Positions 23,372 through 33,942 of a stretch of DNA of 64,000 nt are shown here, one piece after another. The translations under genes and the position numbers were made by a program. The notes under the pieces are model-generated. The model did not search any database. It worked only from the letters and a program-made list of their open reading frames with translations, and had not been told where the DNA came from. Each line of letters begins with the position of its first letter. The stretch's first letter is position 1. The stretch comes from Citrus sinensis (lineage: Eukaryota; Streptophyta; Magnoliopsida; Sapindales; Rutaceae): positions 7,998,001 through 8,062,000 of the forward strand of contig NC_068564.1 of the NCBI RefSeq assembly GCF_022201045.2, in the 5' to 3' direction.

Positions 23372-23853
23372 TGATAGCGGTCCCAGTCAAAGCGTAAGTG
23401 ATTGAATATATTTCTACTTAGGGTGAGAAATAAGACCACAAGATATTTGATTTTTTGGATAATAGTCAATGCCTTTATTCAAGTCTGTTGAAGCTTATTT
23501 ATACTTGAAACAACTTAGCCAAACAATCTAACTATCACTCGAGATTGTAGGCAGGTACTAAGCTAACAACTTGACTTATTCTTTTAGCTTAACAAAACAA
23601 CCGAATATGAATTAAACCAAATAATAAATCTCCATTAAATCAGCAAGTGATCCCATATTGACCGAATCAACCCATGATCCCTGTAGACTGCTCCAACGAC
23701 CATTCTTCCAACATGCTGCATGTTGCATGTAACGTATGCATGAGTCTTGAGCCATGTGACCGTTCGACTTCTAAGCATCCATGCATAATTCAAACGTACC
23801 CAGCATACTTGTTGCTAGGCTTTGGAATCCTTGATGACCTCTGTGGCGTATCA
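23372..23853 (-). repeat. 3' LTR of the chromovirus (copy 1)
   Basis: Ends TGATA..TATCA form a perfect 5-bp inverted repeat. Nine differences from the LTR at 28242-28723, all but one of them transitions. The chromodomain reading frame runs about 64 bp into it. Confidence 0.92.
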
Positions 23854-24407
23854 ATACCACCTCCACGAAGAGGACCCTTGTCCTCAAGGGTCAGGTGAGG
23901 GAATTGCTTTACTAGGAACTCTAAATCTTCCCATGTTGCGTCCTCATGTGGACGGCGTTTCCAACGGACAAAACTTTGTTCCACCAACTTGTCACCTCTT
24001 TTAAGCCAACGAACATCAATAATTCTGTCCGGTTCGAAAATGAGTACTCCATCGTCATCGACATATGGAAGATCTGCGCTGAATTGAGGCATCACACCAA
24101 CATATTTTTTTAGCAAGGACACATGGAATACTGGATGCACTCGAGATCCCGTCGATAGTTTAAGCTCATAAGCCACTTGACCCACTCTTCGTATAATTGG
24201 ATATGGCCCAAAGTATTTGCTGGCCAACTTCTGATGAGCACGACGGAATACAGTAATCTGCCTATACGGTGGAAGTCTTAGGAATACCATGTCACCCTCC
24301 TTAAACTCCACGTCGCGCCTTTTTTTATCCGCAAATTGTTTTACGCGATTGGTTGCCATTTCCAAATTTTGTTTTAGTTGTCGCAGCAACTCATCCTTAG
24401 ACAACAA
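23790..24407 (-). pseudogene. chromovirus integrase C-terminus plus chromodomain
   Basis: An intact stretch of about 205 codons. It begins SKDELLRQLKQNLEMA, continues with the GPY/F-type module (FGPYPIIRRVGQVAYELKL, HPVFHVSLLK) and then the chromodomain at about residues 135-175 (RIIDVRWLKRGD, VRWKRRPHEDATWE). This module is thought to steer integration toward marked chromatin. It is cut off from the integrase core by upstream frameshifts and stops, so it is not expected to be made. Confidence 0.85.
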
Positions 24408-25262
24408 AGCTTAATCTACCTCGTGCACTGGAGAAGATCCCACATGATACATTGGTACTACCAGTGGATGTCACCCATACAAAGCCAAAAAAGAAGTCAT
24501 ACCTGTGGACTCATGGTACGTTGTGTTGTACCAGTATTCTGCCCAAGGTAGGTAAGAGTTTCATTACTTCGGCCATTGGTGAACAAAGCTTCGCAGGTAT
24601 TGTTCAAGACATCTATTAATAACTTCCGTCTGACCGTCGGTTTGCGGATGAGATGAGTTGTGTACCTGACATATGAAAAAACTCCTTCCAAAACTTGCTA
24701 ATAAAAATAGGGTCTCGGTCACTGATTATTGATTTCGGCATGCCATGTAATTTTACCACTCCATCAATAAACTTCTCAGCCACCATTTTTGCTGTGAATG
24801 GGTGAGTCAAGGCCATAAAGTGTGCACTCTTGCTGAGCCGATCCACCACCACTAGAATAGAATTTTTACTGTGTGAGTTTGGCAGCCCTTCAACGAAGTC
24901 GAGCGTGATATCATCCCACAATTGGCAAGGAATTGGCAAGGGCTGGAGGAGACCGACAGGCTTAAGAGTTGATGCTTTCGTTTTTTGACAAATCTCGCAT
25001 TTACCCACATAGTCATGAACCGTTTGAAACATTGAAGGCCAATAGAATTGTTGTTTCAAACATTTGTAAGTACGTAGAACTCCTGAATGACCTCCCATCC
25101 TAGTGTCATGGGCTTCAAAAAGTAATGATTGACGGAGTAGAAGAGGAACTACAACTCGGCCCTTGAAGAAAATCAGCCCGTTACCTATGAAATAAGGGCC
25201 AGTGGGTTGAGTCAGGGCCTGATGTGTAATTTGCTTCATATAATCATCATCTTAGGCAGACA
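24408..25262 (-). pseudogene. chromovirus integrase core (frameshifted)
   Basis: 25239-24616 gives the zinc-binding HHCC region (HDTRMGGHSG, YVGKCEICQKTK) and the catalytic core start ([33 protein letters not shown]), covering the first two acidic residues of D,D,E. The frame breaks near 24630, and the [10 protein letters not shown] stretch with the expected catalytic Glu is in another frame. It is separated from RNase H by an indel in the T-run near 25262. Confidence 0.8.
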
Positions 25263-26356
25263 TTTTTTTTTTCGTTCCAAATAGATACCTGCGCCACAAA
25301 TAAACTGTTAAGAGTAGAATTATGAGGTTGTTGTGAAAGGGCGTCGGCGGCAACATTCTCACGGCCGGGTCTATATTGGATTTCATATTCAAACCCCATC
25401 AATTTGGCCAGCTATTGTTGCTGTTCGGGTGTCGTAATTTTCTGCTCCAAAAGGTACTTAAGGCTACGTTGATCGGTTTGGATGATAAACTTTCGTCCCA
25501 GCAGATAAGGTCGCCACACACGGATAGCTTCTATAATCGCAAACATCTCTTTTGCATATATGGACCAAGATTTGTTTGTGACTCCCAAGGCATGACTCAT
25601 AAAAGCGATGGACTGCCCTTGTTGCTGGAGTATTGCACCAATGCCGTCACCGGATGCGTCTGTCACAATAACAAAAGTTTAATTAAAATTAGGCATGGGT
25701 AATGTAGGTGTACTTGTCATTGCCTTTTTTAAATTGATAAAAGCTTTGTCCGCTTCTGCAGTTCATTCAAACTGCCCTTTTTTTAGAAGATTCGTGAGTG
25801 GTCGAGCTAAAACTCCATATCCTTGGACGAACTTTTTGTAGTAACCCGTAAGGCCAATGAATCCCCGTAGCTCTGAGATGTTCTTTGGTTGAGGCCAGGA
25901 GACCATGGCCGTAATTTTTGTCTCATCTACTTTTACCCCGTGGCTGGTAATTATGTGGCCGAGGTACTCGAGTTCTTGTTGGCCAAAAGTGCACTTGCTT
26001 GTTTTAAGGAAAAATTGATGCTCTTTAAGAACCTTCATTGCCTGCTTAACATGAGTAAGGTGGCTACGCCAAGAGGGGCTGTATATTAGTATATCGTTAA
26101 AGAAAACAAGGACAAATTTCCTAAGATAGGGATAGAAGATAGAGTTCATGATGGCCTGGAATGTCGATGGTGCGTTGCATAAGCCAATCGGCATTACTAA
26201 GTATTCGTAATGTCCGTTGTGTGTGCGGAAAGCTGTTTTGTGTATGTCGGCTGGGTTTACACGTACCTGATGGTATCCGGCCCTTAAGTCCAGTTTAGTG
26301 AAGTACGCTGCTCCATGTAACTCGTCCAACATGTCATCGACTGTAGGGATTGGAAA
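25263..26356 (-). pseudogene. chromovirus reverse transcriptase (C part) and RNase H, with internal stops
   Basis: RT motifs [38 protein letters not shown] and FFNDILIYS lie at 26332-25763. The catalytic pair expected as DD reads ND, so polymerase activity would be lost even without stops. RNase H begins TDASGDGIGAIL and includes FIIQTDQRSLKYLLEQ (25666-25412). In-frame stops at about 26354, 25760, 25680 and 25409 stand where Arg, Trp, Lys and Trp are usual. Confidence 0.85.
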
Positions 26357-28219
26357 TCAGTCTTTAACAGTGGCGTTATTGAGAGACCGATAGTCGGTGT
26401 AAAATCGCCAACTTTCATCTTTTTTTTTTACAAGTAGTACTGGTGATGAAAAAGCACTGGTACTAGGCCAAATGAGTCCCGAATTCAGCATCTCCTGGAC
26501 TTGTTTTTCAATTTCGGCTTTCTGGAAATAGGCGTAGCGGTATGGCCGTACGTTGACTGGCTCAGTTCCCTCTATCAATGTGATGTTATGGTCGATTTCT
26601 CGTCTAGGTGGTAGTTTTGTTGGCTCTTGAAATAAAGTGTTGTATTCCTTTAACAAGTCTTGCATATTTGGAGTTGTTGTGTTGAGAGAGTCTTCTACAT
26701 TCACATGGAAACAAATGGCAAAACCGGACTGCCCTTGTCTCAGCTCTTTGGTAATTTTGGTCAAGGATGCCGTTTGGATTGATTGAGGCCCGATGCCTTG
26801 TAACCGGCAACTTTTGTTCTCCCAAGTGAAATCCATGGTAAGTTGTTTCCAGTTGCAAACCACTGAGTCTAGCATCTCAAGCCACTGGACTCCCAGCACC
26901 ATATCCAGCCCTGTAATTGGAAGTGAATAAAGAGTCAAAGTGAATGGAACTTCTTGTAATAATACCTGAACCTGTTCGAATTTTCCCTTGCATGATAGCG
27001 TTTCTCCATTTGCCACGCGCACCGAAAATCCTGCTGTGGGAATGATTGGCAGCCGTGACATGTTGGCCATTCGCGAGCTGATGAAATTGGGAGTTGAACC
27101 ACTATCGATCAGAACCATAATCTCATATGGTCCTACCTTTGCCGTGACCCGCATGATTCTTGGGGCTGCCCATCCAGTGAGGGCATAGAAAATGATTTTT
27201 GGATCGGTTGGCTCTCTAGTGTCAGGTTCTGTACATAAGACTTCAGGAATTCCCTCATATGTAGTTTCATCATTCATTGTGTCACTTTCAAGGAGCAATA
27301 GCCGAGGTTGGGTGCACTTATGACCTGTTGTAAATCGATCGTTGCAATTTAAGCAAAGTCCCATTGCTCGACGCCGCTGCATTTCGTCCCAAGTCGGCCG
27401 TTTGATGGGTCTCGTTGGTTGGGCATGGGTATTGTTTGTTGGTGCTGGTGGTGTACTGTTGAGGTACTGTGGTCGCAGCAACTTCCTTTGTCGCGTCAAT
27501 TGATCATCCTTCATACGTGCGAGGTTTATAGCTTCTTTTAAAGTTTTGGACCAAAACATCCGAATTTCTTTTGAAATTTTCGGATTCAATCCTCCCATAA
27601 AGGTCCCGACCAAGGCCTTTTGCGTCCATCCTCGTACCCGGTTCCCAAGCCTTTCGAATTCCCTCTGATAATCACGTAGTGACCTTGTCTGCTTAACCCT
27701 GGACAACGCCTCATCATAATCTTTGCACTCAGTAGGGCCAAACCGTGCACAAAGCTCCTCTACAAAAATTTCCCATGTTACTGTCTTTTCCTCTTCTTGA
27801 TAAGTTCGTCGCATCCACTGCCACCATTGGTTGGCCCCTCCTTCTAGGTGAAAAGAAGCTAAGGAGACTTTCTGTTCGTTGGTTGCTTCCTGATACTCGA
27901 AAAATTGCATGATCCTATTATACCACTCCATTGGGTCGTCGCCGGAATATCGTGGACACTCCAGTTTGGTAAGTCTTGATGCTAGCTGATGGCGGCTCCC
28001 TTCACTATCTCCACGGCTAGGCTGTGAGGATCCAGCGTGATCAGAATTGTTATGACTTGGCATCCCTTTTGAAGTTGAAAGTGAATCTACCAGTTTGCTC
28101 ATTGTTTCTTCTAGGCAGTGCAATCTGTCAGTAAGCCCTAGTTCCATATGCTTCATTCCATCTTGCAAGCTTCCGATCTCAACTTCCACACGCTCTATGC
28201 GTTCCTTGTTGGTTGACAT
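26357..28219 (-). pseudogene. chromovirus gag, protease and RT N-terminus (open frame, 620 codons)
   Basis: The start is taken at the ATG at 28219 (MSTNKERIERVEV), just after the primer site; the frame reads further up into the LTR but that is not coding. Order: coiled-coil-like N-terminus, gag domain (FFEYQEATNEQKV, GGANQWWQWMRR, LRDYQREFERLGN), zinc knuckle CLNCNDRFTTGHKC, protease VLIDSGSTPNFIS with LDMVLGVQWLE, then RT FSSPVLLVKKKDESWRFYTD and YRSLNNATVKD up to a TGA. Intact to that stop, so a gag-protease product could be translated if transcribed. Confidence 0.85.
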
Positions 28220-28228
28220 AGTAACCTC

Positions 28229-28240
28229 GCTCTGATACCA
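28229..28240 (-). promoter_or_regulatory. primer binding site for initiator-methionine tRNA
   Basis: Minus strand TGGTATCAGAGC, one base inside the 5' LTR end at 28242. This is the classic plant match to the 3' end of initiator-Met tRNA, used to prime minus-strand synthesis. It fixes the element's orientation. Confidence 0.9.
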
Positions 28241-28241
28241 C

Positions 28242-28723
28242 TGATAGCGGTCCCAGTCAAAGCGTAAGTGATTGAATATATTTCTACTTAGGGTGAGAAA
28301 TAAGACCACAAGATATTTGATTTTTTGGATAATAGTCAATGCCTTTATTCAAGTCTGTTGGAGCTTATTTATACTTGAAACAACTTAGCCAAACAATCTA
28401 ACTATCACTCGAGATTGTAGGCAGGTACTAAGCTAACAACTTGACTTATTCTTTTAGCTTAACAAAACAACCGAATATGAATTAAACCAAATAATAAATC
28501 TCCATTAAATCAGCAAGTGATCCCATATTGACGGAATCAACCCATGATCCCTGTAGACTGCTCCAACGACCATTCTTCCAACGTGCTGCATGTTGCATGT
28601 AACGTATGCATGAGTCTTGAGCCATGTGACTGTTCGACTTCCAAGCATCCATGTATAATTCAAACGTACCCAGCATACTTGTTGCTAGGCTTTGGAATCC
28701 TTGACGACCTCCGCGGCGTATCA
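28242..28723 (-). repeat. 5' LTR of the chromovirus (copy 1)
   Basis: 482 bp, TGATA..TATCA ends, offset 4,870 bp from its partner. Followed by the right ATCAC target duplication. Confidence 0.92.
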
Positions 28724-29640
28724 ATCACCACCACTGTTAGTTATGTTCCCAACTCCATTGTTCTCTGAATTTTTTGTTGCTCCTTTTATTGTCTTGAGCT
28801 GAGGACAATTTTCATTATTATCACCATAGATCCCACAATTAAAACATATAACCGGCAAATTTTCATACTCCACTTTCTGCATTTTGCCATCTAGAAAAAA
28901 CTGTGAACAAAGAGGTTTATTAAGTGAAACCTCAACTGCAATACGCGCAAACTTCCCTCTTGTTAATGACTCAGTGTTGTAATCGATTCGAATCACTTTT
29001 CCAACGACGTTCCCAATCATGCGAAGAACCTTTTTATGATAACAGTGTAGAGGCATTCCCAGTAATCGAATCCGAGCAACAATGTTGTCAATATTATCAT
29101 TGGAGCTGTCGAAGTGAGGGTTCCATTGTTGCACAGTGAGATAATGACCGAGAATGGTTCAAGGACCTTGTGTTAGAGCATAATGGGCGTCTCCTTCAGT
29201 TTTGAACCTAACCAGGAAGAAATCATTTTCGAAGTCAATAACAGAGAATCCTTGTGACATTTTCCAGAGATCATTCAACCTATACAAAGTGCCCTATAAC
29301 CAATAGTTCTTCCAAGAAGCTTGACCACTACCGCATTCATCCATGGTTTCACCAGTTGTGCATGGATCGTTTTTGAGAAAGAAATGGATGGGATGCTTCC
29401 CTTTTCACTAATAGTTACATCTTCGGTATCAAATTCCAAATCTTCTTCTCTCCCCAAAAACTGCTCATCAAGTTCATTATGGTCTTCCATTAATTTCTCT
29501 TCAAAAGATAACGAAGATGGATTCTCATCTTCATTCCCTTGGTTTCTAAATCTTTCCTTTTTCGTTGAACGGTCCTCCTCCAGTGGCGGTGGAGGTTCCT
29601 TGCTTCAGTTACCGCTACTCATACAGGCATAAGCTCGAGT
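28724..29640 (-). pseudogene. L1-type LINE ORF1, N-terminal part (right of the chromovirus)
   Basis: Minus strand. It begins near 29622 (MSSGN then a stop), followed by an acidic region (EQFLGREEDLEFDTEDV), a DUF4283-like RNA-binding region (LVKPWMNAVVVKLLGRTIGY, LWKMSQGFSVIDFENDFFLV) and a stop where Trp is expected near 29159. Then come LLGMPLHCYHKKVLRMIGN and the knuckle CFNCGIYGDNNENC, in which the His of CCHC is Asp. The frame continues across the insertion at 23371. Non-functional. Confidence 0.8.
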
Positions 29641-30167
29641 TAAATTAAAATGATTCTCCCCCACTACATTCCTTTTCTTAGTATTGATTATAAATGTTAC
29701 TTCGATTTTTTCCCTAAAACAAAAGCATCTGAAAATCAGTATTTTCACACATATGTAATATGTCCTTTGAACCGATAAATACTTGTTCATTTATTTATTT
29801 TTTAGATGCATCATTTATTGATTTGTTGAGGTTAAATACTTATTTATTTATTTAGTTTTTAAGAAACATCAGCTATTAATTAATAGATTTTTTATAGTCT
29901 CAAAATTTATTGAGGTTCTATTGTATATAATAATTTTTCGCGGTTTTAACTTGGGCCAAAGGGTTATATTTTTTTTGAAAACCATTATACAACCCTAAGT
30001 TATTACCTTACCATATTTTCTTTATAATTGTTAATGAATTAAATTCTTCAAAGTTTAGGGTAATTCATTTAGTAACTTTCCACCCGTATATTAAATATGG
30101 TAAGAGTTAATTACTTAAAACAGATAAATTCCTAACCTTAGACTCATCACAAACGCTCATATCAACC
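29641..30167. other. MADS unit C upstream flank, gene-free
   Basis: From about 29668 (CTTAGTATTGATTATAAATG) the sequence follows 38557-38880 and 39441-39650 of unit D, so the LINE 5' end is at about 29640-29668. Compared with unit D, the TATA box and the leader bases before the MADS coding start are deleted near 30145-30166. Confidence 0.55.
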
Positions 30168-30696
30168 AGAAAACCAGAGGGAGACAAAAGATTGAAATAA
30201 AGAAGATAGAGAATGAGGACGATAGAATGATAACATTCTCAAAACGTAGATCAGGCATCCACAAGAAGGCCAGTGAGCTTGTCACTCTCACTGGAGCTGA
30301 GATAGGAATTGTGGTGTTCTCACCATCTGGGAAGCCTTTCTCATTCGGGCATCCTTCCCTAGAAGCCGTTGCGAACCAGGAGCATCCGAATGACAACACT
30401 CATCTGCTGGTTGAGCTCACCGCTAGGTGAGAATTAGTGAACTGAATCAGCAGCATAATGAGCTGCTGTGCTGGCTGGATGAGGAAAATGCACGGGAGAA
30501 GATCCTGAACCAAAATAGGAAGGGGAAAGAGACTCAGCCTCATTGGTGGGAAACCCCAGTTGATGAGCTCAAGCATCAGAAGCCGCTTCAAATGGATGCA
30601 GCAGTTGATCTGCACAAAACTTTTCTAGCCAAACTATATGAAAGCCTGCTGCCACCTCTTCCTCCATGGCACCTCCTATGTATTTTCATCATAAAT
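30168..30696 (+). pseudogene. AGL62-like MADS-box pseudogene (unit C)
   Basis: Closely related to 39765-40328 but broken in at least four ways: the promoter TATA and initiator ATG are deleted (sequence jumps from CATATCA to the KTRGRQ codons), the Met of IEMKKIE is Ile, 18 bp coding for RFLGLN is missing near 30380, and a one-base deletion near 30415 with a TAG shifts the frame. The MADS domain is otherwise readable ([39 protein letters not shown]), and the tail reads in another frame (ISELNQQHNELL). Not expected to make a MADS protein. Confidence 0.88.
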
Positions 30697-31392
30697 AATA
30701 TATCTGACTATTCTTTAAATTTGGCATTTGTCTACAGAAAATCTGAAGAAGCTACAGGTCCAAATGATTAACTTGAAAATACTAAAAAGCTACCGACCGT
30801 AAATGGCTAGGATACAATTTCAGAATACAACTCATTTATTCCCAAAACTTGGACATAATTTGGTGAACATCTTTACCAGCAAAACTCAAACTAATCTGTT
30901 AATATAATCAAGTAATGGACTGCTTCACTGTTGATGAACCAGATTTGAGTCATATATAAAACTCACCATGCAATTACATCATCGAACTAGCTATTTAAAC
31001 CATGATCATGATAACAAGTGGATAAATATACTCCCGAAAACAAGTGAATCGCTCTAAATATATTTGAAATTCCTACATTTGGAATTTGATGAAGAATGAA
31101 GGTAAGGGATTTAGAGGGCAATCAAAAAGATACATATATTTATAAGGTTTGGATGGCAATGAAAATCCTTGTCCACTAAACGTTAACCCCTGCCCCAAAG
31201 AACTTTTTCTCAAACTCGGGTAATCAGGTATAAAGTGAAATCATGGCCGATTGAACTGCGCCCTCGGAGCTTTTGGTTTCACATGATTGTTTGTGATACA
31301 TAGGAAACAATAAATTTTTTCAACTTAAAATATTAATACAAAATTGACAACCATTCATGTAAAACGACAAAAGAATAATTTAATCTAGTAAT
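30697..31392. other. MADS unit C downstream flank
   Basis: Parallels 6563-9260 (minus the solo LTR) and 40329-40985. It ends with CTAGTAAT at 31392, where the second large solo LTR begins. Confidence 0.6.
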
Positions 31393-33942
31393 TGTAATAT
31401 ATGCACTTTGATTTTTCCTAATTAAGTGTATGATTTAATTTTTTCTCTTCGATATTAATTTTAATATTATCACAACATTAAATCAAGATAAATTGAGTGC
31501 GATTAAAAAATTCGGGTAGTCAGATTTTATTTTCGTCGCGGGTCCAGTATTAGCTTAATTTGTATTAAGCTTAAGTGCAAATAAAAAAAAAAAAGCCAGT
31601 TTCTATAAATGGAAAGTGGGAAGCTGGTTTCTAAAAAAGGAAAGAGAGAGGGGCACGTGAGAGAGAGAGAGAGAAAGAGAATTGATGCGGTTTGACCTGT
31701 TAATCCGACCCGACCCGACCCGACCCGCGACCTTGACCTGGACGGATCCCATGATTCCGGCCACCTCACCGGTCGAGCTTAGTACCGATCTGAAGCTTGG
31801 AACCCGGCCGTCATAACCCAACCGTCCTAGTTGCCGTAAAACGACTGGAACGCCACCGTTTGAAGCTCGAAAATTCACGGCCAAAAACCCATCGCTATCG
31901 CCGTCGATTTCGCCGGAGTTTGGGCACACCTCCAGCTGGGTTCTACTCCTGACGTCACCAGCATCATTTTCCGACCAACTTTGTCACCTGAAACGGCCGG
32001 ATTGTCGACGATCGGCCACTTGGAAAGCTAGCTGCTTTGGGAGCACGATCCGCCGCCATCACCGCGCGTGTAAGGTCACCGGCGACACCAATGGACTCAC
32101 CGAGGTCTGAACTATCAGACCTAAGCTTCCCGTCGTCGTTGACTGAAGTCCGGTCTCCGTTGACCGGCAGGGGCAATTCGATAAATTCATAAAACTTTAG
32201 GGTGGATTTGTAATTTATGGAATCAGTGGATAATTTGGTAATTTTAGGTTAGGGCAGTGAGGTAATTTGAGATTTCGAGGGTAATTCGGTAATTTAAGTC
32301 ATTAAGGACATTTTGGTAATTTTACGTTCTGAGGGTAATTTCATAATTTCTGACATTGTGGTAATTTCGTGATCTGAATTGAGAACAATTTAGTAATTGA
32401 AGATTCTGAGGATAATTTGGTAAAATAATGATGTTGGGGGCATTTTGGTAATTTTGACATGTAGGGGTATTTTGGTAATTTTGTGCATGCGGGAATAGTT
32501 TATTGTGGATAGATATTCGTTTGAAAATTATTATGTAAAATTAGTTGTATTTCAAATCTACGGAGAATGATTGTGTCGTTTCCTTGATTAGGAGGATCCG
32601 CGAACGAGAATTAACCTGTGGACGTTGTTGATACCAAGTCCGGACTTCGTCATTGTGAGTGGAATATACAAAATCTATTTTCATAGTATATTCTTATTTT
32701 ACCATACAGTACAACATGTTTTGATAATAAGTTTTTTATGCTTCGATTTAATAATTTTTTAGAAAATTGATTTTTATTTACGTGCTAATAGTTATTGTTA
32801 TCAAGAATGAGTTTGATTAATGATTTTATTGTCGTTTTTAAGTAAATGCATGGTATTAGAATTCAATGGATTTGAGATATGTTAAATAAAAAGAAAATGA
32901 GATTTCAGATGTGATTATATGTTTTTGAACATGTGTATAAAAAAGTTGTTTGGAAAATCATTGGACAATATCCTTTCCCTCCAGATACAGAGATACAGAT
33001 AATACGAGATGAATATAGAGATACAAATGAGATGAAATAGAGGCCTTTGGGGACCGTCTGAACATACATAGAGACTTTGGGCCGTGTGTTTGGGCGCTTT
33101 TGCCTTTTGAGGGCTTATGCATGTAGTATGATGATTACAGATATACAGATGTTGAGATACATGAGATATGAGATGAGATTTCCCCATCTATCCATTGTAG
33201 CTCTGGGGCATGATGGTTCCCTGATTGCCCGTCCATTGAGGTCTGGATATGATGAGATCATTCCTCTAGGTACTTGTTTGATGATAGTTTTTGGTATTCA
33301 GTATTTGATATTATAAGTATTATGATTTCATTGATTTTATGCAAATTTATGTAATATAGTTATTTCAGTGACTGATTTGAATTGAATATGTTCATATAAG
33401 TTCTTATGATATTTTGATGAAATTGATTTGAGAAAGATTAAACCATTGTAAATAAATTTATTTTTCAAAAACTACTATCCACTCACTGAGCTCACTGAGT
33501 TTTTATACTCATCCTGTTTTTATTATATTTTCCCCCCATAGGAGATTTGCAAGTACATCAGTCGACCTAGCAACGATAGTTAAATTTGAAATTGTGGCCA
33601 CGTAATGGTGCTAGGAGTCGTAGATTTAATATTTTGATATTTGAGATATAGCGAATTGTATTTATTTGTTATATTTTGTAATTAAGGATAACTATTAAAT
33701 TTTAATATTAGATGATTTGGATGATATTTGGTATGTTGACTTGAGAAGTTGGTTATGAAGGGTGGATGAATATTGAATTATTTTGGGAGTATTGTTTTGT
33801 AAATTGTGGGTTTGGGGATGTTTTATTTATAGGAGAGATTCTGTCGAATTTTTGATAGAATTCTTAAATATCATAATTATTATTAATTCGATTAGGCGAG
33901 ATTAGATAGACTCGTCCTGAAAATTCCGGGCGGGTCATTTCA
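31393..33942. mobile_element. solo LTR, 2,550 bp, with 5-bp target duplication GTAAT
   Basis: Ends TGTAATATATGC and GGCGGGTCATTTCA, flanked by GTAAT at 31388-31392 and 33943-33947. Unit D keeps the empty site CTAGTAATAGTTAAAATGG near 40975. Internally there is a GA-rich tract (31650-31680), four CCCGA units (about 31707-31730), a GC-rich leader, then many GGTAATTTTG-type repeats (32200-32490), an architecture like the solo LTR at 6849. No pol genes. Frames within it are ignored. Confidence 0.85.

Larger units (their letters stand above)
23372..28723 (-). mobile_element. complete but inactive Ty3/gypsy chromovirus, 5,352 bp, nested in the LINE
   Basis: Two 482-bp LTRs, an initiator-methionine primer site, gag, protease, RT, RNase H, integrase and a C-terminal chromodomain in gypsy order, all on the minus strand, flanked by a perfect ATCAC target duplication (23367-23371 and 28724-28728). 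It is inserted into LINE ORF1, whose halves lie on both sides. The chromodomain makes it a chromovirus; the small size and short LTRs suggest the Reina-type branch, which is inference. Several stops and frameshifts make it non-autonomous. The LTRs differ at 9 of 482 positions by my count. Copy 2 begins at 59563. Confidence 0.93.

Noticed and set aside
24497..24691. Minus-strand 64-codon frame in the integrase region
   Set aside because: Out-of-frame reading of the damaged integrase; the real motif ([10 protein letters not shown]) is in another frame.
31527..32176. GC-rich minus-strand frames
   Set aside because: Inside the solo LTR at 31393-33942, mirroring the LTR leader; no family motif.
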